DNA from: Chrysaora quinquecirrha
Lineage: Eukaryota > Cnidaria > Scyphozoa > Semaeostomeae > Pelagiidae
Reading direction: 5' to 3'
Length of the DNA: 64,000 nucleotides
Assembly: GCA_014526335.1 (NCBI GenBank)
Contig: JACTAT010000014.1
Span: 3,030,840 to 3,094,839 of the forward strand
The notes under the pieces are model-generated. The model was not told the origin of the DNA. It did no database searches and was given only the letters and a program-made list of their open reading frames with translations. Positions within the stretch are counted from its first letter, which is position 1, and every line of letters starts with the position of its first letter. Position numbers and translations under genes: made by a program. Below, piece by piece: positions 58,773-64,000 of this stretch.

Positions 58773-60944
58773 TTTATATCGAACACAACACCAGATTCGA
58801 TTACCCTTAGTATTAGAACCGAATTAAAGTGGAAAAGTGAAGAAGGTTAAACAAGAAACCGATTAACCACTCAGGTCAGGTCGATTTTACTCTCGTTTAG
58901 CATTTACAGAATAAACGCCTGCCTGAAACACTTTGTTCTTAAAATAAAAGCCCAAGGCAATAAACCAGTCATAGGCAAATAGGCAAGAATCAGCTATTGT
59001 ACCCATAGTCGACCGAGGAAGGGTGCAAAATATACTGGGTACGGGCAGCTGTGTTTGCTCTGGCGGAAGCAATAACAAGTCACAATGTCATGAACGGCAA
59101 AAATAACAACTGACCCCTCCTGTCTCTATCGTGGGGGGGCATCTCGGTTATGGCAAACCACAGTGAAATGAGCAAAATATTTTTCTGCTACATGGGGACC
59201 ATATGAGAGAAACATAGAGCAATGTGGCGAAACACGATATCCAACAAAATACCACTACGACATTGACAAATGAAGTCTTACACGCAAAAACACAAAACTG
59301 TGACGGAAAACTTTGACAGTGCGCAACGTGGCGGTGAGTTCAAACGAATTGGCAAAACGCAACTTGAAAAATGAGGTTAAAATGAATGCGGTAATGTGCA
59401 TTTCGATGATCAACACATCCGAAATGACAACTTTCAGATGTTGAGAAATGAGATCAAGAGGTTGTGACATGAGAAAATTTAGCCGAGTTGCAAGAGATCT
59501 AGAAAAAAGGGAACATGCTATGACGTACCGCTGCAGACTGCTTCTCATAATCTGATGATCTATGTTCCATGTTAGCTTATTCATTTTATTTCGTTTGCAT
59601 ATAGCACAATACAGCTTAATACGTTGTATATGGCTTGTATAGTTTAAGCAGTGCTTTTGAAATGAAAGCCTTGAATAAAAACGGCAAGCAAAGGCCAAGG
59701 GAAGCCCAATCAAGACGTAACACAATCAAACATTAAGTTGAATTCTATGTATGTTACATCGAAAGCATTGAAGTGAATTGGGTTAACGAGTAAATCTTTG
59801 CGTATACATAGCGAAGGTAAACCCAATTCACCTCCATTCTCATATGACGCCAATTAAAATAAATGCTTGAAGATGTGGCGTGCACTCGATAGGGCTGCAT
59901 GTGCAGTAGAGGACACTTGGGGGCCAACGTAGAACTTTAGCGAACAAGCATTTCTTACTTATAGATATATCATATGCAAACAAAATGCTATAGTTCTCAC
60001 CAGAAAGACACCAACAGATATGTGTCAAATCACAATGCATCATTTATTGATTAACCAGTTTGGAGACTTTATACGCACTTTTCATTTTCTCAGCAGAATT
60101 TAACTCGATCACTGGGCTTAGTTCGGTTAGATAAAGCGATAGGGCATTAGGCCATCGTGGAGGCAATAATTTCGGGTAAAAGTTTTCAGTCCGAGTCCTG
60201 GATCGGGCGTCCAGCAATTCAATTAAATAGCGAAAACTACAAAAGAATACAGTCTCGTGGAAAGTCACCAATGAGCGACAAAACCAACAGCAAAACCAAC
60301 AGCAACACCAACAACAACAATAACAACAACAACAACAGCTTTAGCAGCAGCAATAACTACCACATCAATTTAGAAACAGATTGTGTAAGGGGATGTTAGA
60401 GAAAGCAAATGTTATTCGGTGACAAAAGAAGCTTGAATTTCTATATGGTCCCATTTTAACGAACATTGATTCTGACAGGCTGTTTTATGAGACTGCAATG
60501 GATTGGGTTGGGTCGTGGGTCGTAGGCTATTAATCAATGTATGTATATAAAACCCATTCAATATGAGAAAATCTGCCATAAAATATGATACCTATCATCA
60601 TAAGACCATTGAATTTCCTCAGACAGTGCACACATGCCAGCTGTTCTTGGTTAAGTAATCGCCTATGAAAAAACAATTTTTGGCTGCTTAAATGAGGATT
60701 GAAATCGTGTTACATCGAAATTAAAAGCAACTTAAATGCAAAGAACCACTTAGAGCTTTATTATACACAAAACAGCTCAATAAACGTAATGAGACTTTGA
60801 AATCATGAAGACATGAGTTAATCTGGGTTCAGCTGAGATACCTGGGAAAAAGATGATAAATTTCTTATCTGGAAGCATCTTTGAAATCCCAGGGAGGCGG
60901 TATTTGACACTGAAATGTACAGAAATGTCTCACTGAGTTTTTAC
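58773..60944. other. Intergenic stretch
   Basis: No supported gene. A frame of 156 codons on the minus strand (59255-59725) has no family signature. An AAC/CAA-rich run at 60275-60355 follows the repeat words GCGTCCAGCAATTCAATT at about 60205. Confidence 0.4.
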
Positions 60945-61130
60945 AAGCCAACCCACCTGTAAGGTATAAACACATTCAGCCACCCAGTTTTACGATTCTA
61001 GAATGCATTCGTGTACCAGCTAATTTAGGGAATTTGATTCTATACCAGTCTTTGGGTATTATAGGCATACTAGTTGTAGGGCACTTTTTAAGAACGCCCA
61101 CCCATATGACGGGGCAAATACCTGTCAGAC
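60945..61130. repeat. Dispersed repeat (partner at 28470-28650)
   Basis: Shares CCAACCCACCT, CACCCAGTTTTA, GGGTATTATAGGCAT and CGCCCACCCATATGACGGG-type words with its partner. It abuts the next element at 61131. Confidence 0.45.
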
Positions 61131-61132
61131 TA

Positions 61133-61215
61133 CACTCTGTTTTTTAATAAGCAACTGTTCAATAAGCAACAAGGGCTGAGATTGTGCTAAAATTTCTGGT
61201 GAAATTGCTTTCTGG
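61133..61215. mobile_element. GTTNCTTA-superfamily MITE fragment, G class
   Basis: TA, then CACTCTGTTTTTTAATAAGC, followed by AATAAGCAAC and a stretch like the start of 61815-62066. No partner right end was seen. Confidence 0.65.
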
Positions 61216-61814
61216 TTGCGATGGCCGAGTTGCTTTTGGCCGAGTTCTGGTTGATGGCTGATCAGCGAGCGGATGACGGTCTACTGGGCTAAAGAGCTCT
61301 CCGTGAAATAGCCGACAAACAAAGTCACGCAGCCAAGGGCTATCTTACACATGTCTTTGCATTTTCGCTATGCGAAGCACACTTCACTATATGAGCGCTG
61401 ACAACGATTCCATGAGCTAAAGAGCATTCTTAGGTAGAACCAGGAAGGTATAAACTTTATCTTCCTGGGTAGCATAGATGGTATAAAAAAGTAGTTAACT
61501 TACTTCCTTACGAGCGGCAGCATTAGGCGAAAATATCAAAATGAATGAGCGAACATAGCAGGCCCATCGATTCGATGAAAACAAGCAACGATGCACATAC
61601 CATATTGGCGAATACCATATAGCACATACAAAACTTCAAATTCAGTCTAATGCGCCTCCATCCCGACCCCGCCACCTGGACCGCTGACAGTATGTCTTCG
61701 AAGATGACATTCAGTCTTGAGTCTCTCCTTTGAGTCTTTCAGTTTCGTTCACGCCAACGATTCTGCGACTCGAAAGACTAAAATGACTTGACATGCAACA
61801 ACGTTAGAAAAATA

Positions 61815-62066
61815 CACTTTTTTAATAAGCAACTGTTCAATAAGCAACTAGGGCTGAGATTGTATTCAAATTTTTGGTTGAAATAGCTTTCTTTATGCAA
61901 TACATCATTGCAAATTTGTCAGTTACAATTTAAATTGAAAAGCAGAAAGAGAGCCAAAAAAGAGTTTTTAAGGGGGTACCAGTCATTCTGTGAGGGCTGA
62001 AAGACCAGATACATTAAGCAACTTTGAGGGCTGAACCAAAAATCCAGTTGCTTATTAATAAAAGTG
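61815..62066. mobile_element. GTTNCTTA-superfamily MITE, G class, short
   Basis: TA flanks (61813-61814 and 62067-62068). Ends CACTTTTTTAATAAGCAAC and its near reverse complement. The motif AAGCAACT occurs at the left end (twice) and in the right half, and ATCATTGCAAA near 61905 is a variant of the shared box. It is 252 bp long. Confidence 0.85.
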
Positions 62067-62309
62067 TATCTTTCGATTTTTACAATGATAACTTTTGCAA
62101 CTCAGGCTTCTGTGATCAAAACTCGCATGTAAACAGGGAGACTATGATGAATATATACATCTAAGTATACTTCAATACTATAGTATGCTAGTCACCTACA
62201 ACCAACGCAGTATTATATAACTGAACACTAAAACTAAGTACACTATAAGCCAGTCAAAGTTAAAGATTATATACATATCTGGCTAGGCCGTCAGGGTTCT
62301 TCAAGTCTT

Positions 62310-62408
62310 TCAAGCGATCTCGTCACCTGACGTATTTTGCTCCCATTCCGTCTGCAGTTCTGACGCAACTTCGGTGAATATTCGGTCCCACTCCCAAACG
62401 CGGTCATC
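62310..62408 (-). CDS. Possible terminal exon of an unidentified gene
   Basis: On the minus strand the acceptor TTTCTCTTGTAG is followed by 32 codons and a TGA: DDRVWEWDRIFTEVASEL then QTEWEQNTSGDEIA. The tryptophan-rich, acidic composition looks like a real protein end, but I do not recognise the family. The other frames are partly open, so coding status rests on the splice site and composition. The upstream exons would lie to the right, at higher coordinates, and were not identified. Confidence 0.4.
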   Translation of the reverse strand, partial: DDRVWEWDRIFTEVASELQTEWEQNTSGDEIA

Positions 62409-62639
62409 CTACAAGAGAAATGCTTAAAATGTTACATGAGTGTGGTAGGCTTACTAAAAGTCGCAATTATTGTAGTTATAAAAATTGAATTGTATTACCG
62501 GATGGTCAAAGACAATAGAAACTCGTGTGGTACATCTTGGTGGAAAAAGAGCAATAAAGCATTTGACCTCTGCGGGGAACAACAAGGTAGGGAGGAGCAA
62601 GAAACATAGAAATGGCGTCATATTTTTTATCCAGTCAAT

Positions 62640-62850
62640 AACCATCAAACAACAACAACAACATATGATGATGAGAATCAAGAAGAGTTTTACAAAGCTA
62701 AGCATTAGACTCGATGCAAAAGTCATAGATTCCCTCCAAGCTTCCTCTACGCAACAACAACTATTTTAATGGATTTTACAATTTTCGTATTGAATTGAAT
62801 TGAGATGAAGGCAACGAAAACTACGACTCATGTAATAAGTCTAAATAAGC
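62640..62850 (+). repeat. Dispersed repeat of the (CAA)n / ACTACGACTC family
   Basis: AACAACAACAACA near 62651, then GAATTGAATTGAGATGAAGG and AACTACGACTCATGTAATAA. The order and words match 54235-54350 and 27860-27975. Confidence 0.5.
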
Positions 62851-63540
62851 ATATTAGAGAGTTTCCATAATAATTTCAAAGCTACGTTATTAATAACATT
62901 GGTTTATAAATGGAGTCTCAGTGGCATCACAGTAAATTTATATCGCGTAATCTCCAAATAATCCTCCACTGTCAACAAACACGGCCTAGGATCAATGAAT
63001 CAGGTTCAATATTTTTGACCAACCTCAAATTATGTTTGCGATTACCCAAATAATTAGTACGGACTGCAAAATCGTTTCCTCATAGTCCCCTTCAGTAAGC
63101 CCTGAAATGCTCTCTTCCTTGATTACTCTCTATTTTCGGCACTCTGTTATTAGCAAATGATTAAAAACAACACGCAATTACAGACATCTAAATATAAGCA
63201 ATATATAAACGTTATAATCTTCAACCAGACGATCCCTTTATGTACTATTAATCTTAATTAGCCAGACTAATGACTTAAGCACTTGTGAGTACTATCAATG
63301 GTCAAAGTGATGACTGCTAAGCCTTGCGCATAGATCAGAGATGACGTCATAAAGACGTTTCCATGGGTCCAAAGAGAATGACAAGATGATCAGATTATGA
63401 AAAAGCCTGCCTCAAATCCATTCGTTATTGATATGAACCCAATCCTCTTTGGCAGAGGCAGAGAATTGGAGGAGGAAAGACAGGAATTACAGAAAGGATT
63501 CTTATCTTCTCCTCCGTCGACAATCAGTTACCTGCGGAGG

Positions 63541-63805
63541 AGCTTTTTCAACAAGCAACGGCTCAATAAGCAACTAAGGATGGTAATGTGTGGTAAATGT
63601 GTCGGTAATGTGTTTCCACTTACTATTCTCCAAAGGTCTTGTGTTATACCTAGGCCTAATAGCTGGCGATTTTGACTCGCGGAGTTAGTTGTTCTTAGGT
63701 ACAAAAACTTTCAGCGATTTTTAAGCAACTTTGATGGCTGAAATGTCCGTAATTTAAAGTAACTCAAGCCAGACAAAAGTCTAGCTGCTTATTGAAATCA
63801 AAAGA
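63541..63805. mobile_element. GTTNCTTA-superfamily relict, G class
   Basis: CAACAAGCAACGGCTCAATA, then AAGCAACT at the left, TTAAGCAACTTTGATGGCTG in the right half and GCTGCTTATTGAAA at the right. The arrangement is that of 61815-62066 but the termini are eroded. Confidence 0.55.
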
Positions 63806-63852
63806 GTATTTAGGCATAAATCCTGCTAGAAAGCACGAAAAGGTAATGAAAA

Positions 63853-63932
63853 ATGGTACAACAATGGGGCAAAATGTGCCAATCAGACTTTGAGCGCCTT
63901 GACGGTCACGAAGAGGTTCTCCGGGAATTCAG
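63853..63932 (+). CDS. Possible first exon, unidentified gene
   Basis: ATG at 63853 (AAAATGG context) opens MVQQWGKMCQSDFERLDG and then HEEVLREF, ending at a strong CAG|GTAAGA donor in phase 2. Composition looks protein-like, but it is only 26 codons, I recognise no family, and continuation lies outside the window. It could be chance. Confidence 0.25.
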
Positions 63933-64000
63933 GTAAGAAGGTTGAAGGCTAAAGGCCTGGCTAAACTAGGAGACATGTCGCGCTGAACATTGATGTCTCC

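Noticed and set aside
59255..59725. Minus-strand frame of 156 codons
   Set aside because: No motif, no splice context and AT-rich codon use; consistent with chance.

Overview
The window is metazoan nuclear DNA. It is AT-rich, its genes are split by GT-AG introns of roughly 0.1 to 9 kb, and it is full of tRNA-derived SINEs, short inverted-repeat elements, microsatellites and one large satellite. An invertebrate is likely, and an anthozoan cnidarian would fit the compact introns, the Otx-type homeobox gene and the repeat style, but nothing here proves the phylum.

Left part (2.5-11.8 kb, + strand): ten consecutive exons of a DNAJC10/ERdj5-type ER disulfide reductase. They run from the second inactive thioredoxin fold (Trxb2) through Trx2 (CPPC), Trx3 (CGPC) and Trx4 (CGPC). 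The J domain, Trx1 and Trxb1 lie beyond the left edge, and the last exon with the ER-retention signal was not found. One exon (4564-4698) carries an apparent one-position frameshift inside a GA run, although every other exon and splice site is intact.

Middle (14.2-25.5 kb): an about 11 kb tandem satellite with a monomer near 184 bp, about 60 copies. It has diagnostic monomer subtypes, a roughly 3.5 kb internal duplication and decayed edges. It sits between two convergent genes.

Right of the satellite (26.7-39.8 kb, - strand): a three-exon Otx-like K50 homeobox gene of 228 codons, with the intron at homeodomain positions 46/47 and a short N-terminus. Its introns hold mobile-element copies and a large (ATC)n tract 75 bp from the homeobox exon.

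39.8-64 kb: mostly intergenic. It holds a 168 bp-period AT-rich tandem array, (ACTA)n and (ATC)n tracts, and many small elements. Two unassigned exon candidates lie at the far right (62310-62408 on -, 63853-63932 on +).

The most distinctive theme is a set of short non-autonomous elements that carry their own 7-10 bp motif many times internally. One superfamily has TA-flanked CAC termini and a motif GTTNCTTA. The variable base N is mostly constant within an element and differs between elements (T, C or G), and an ATCACTGC box is shared across classes.
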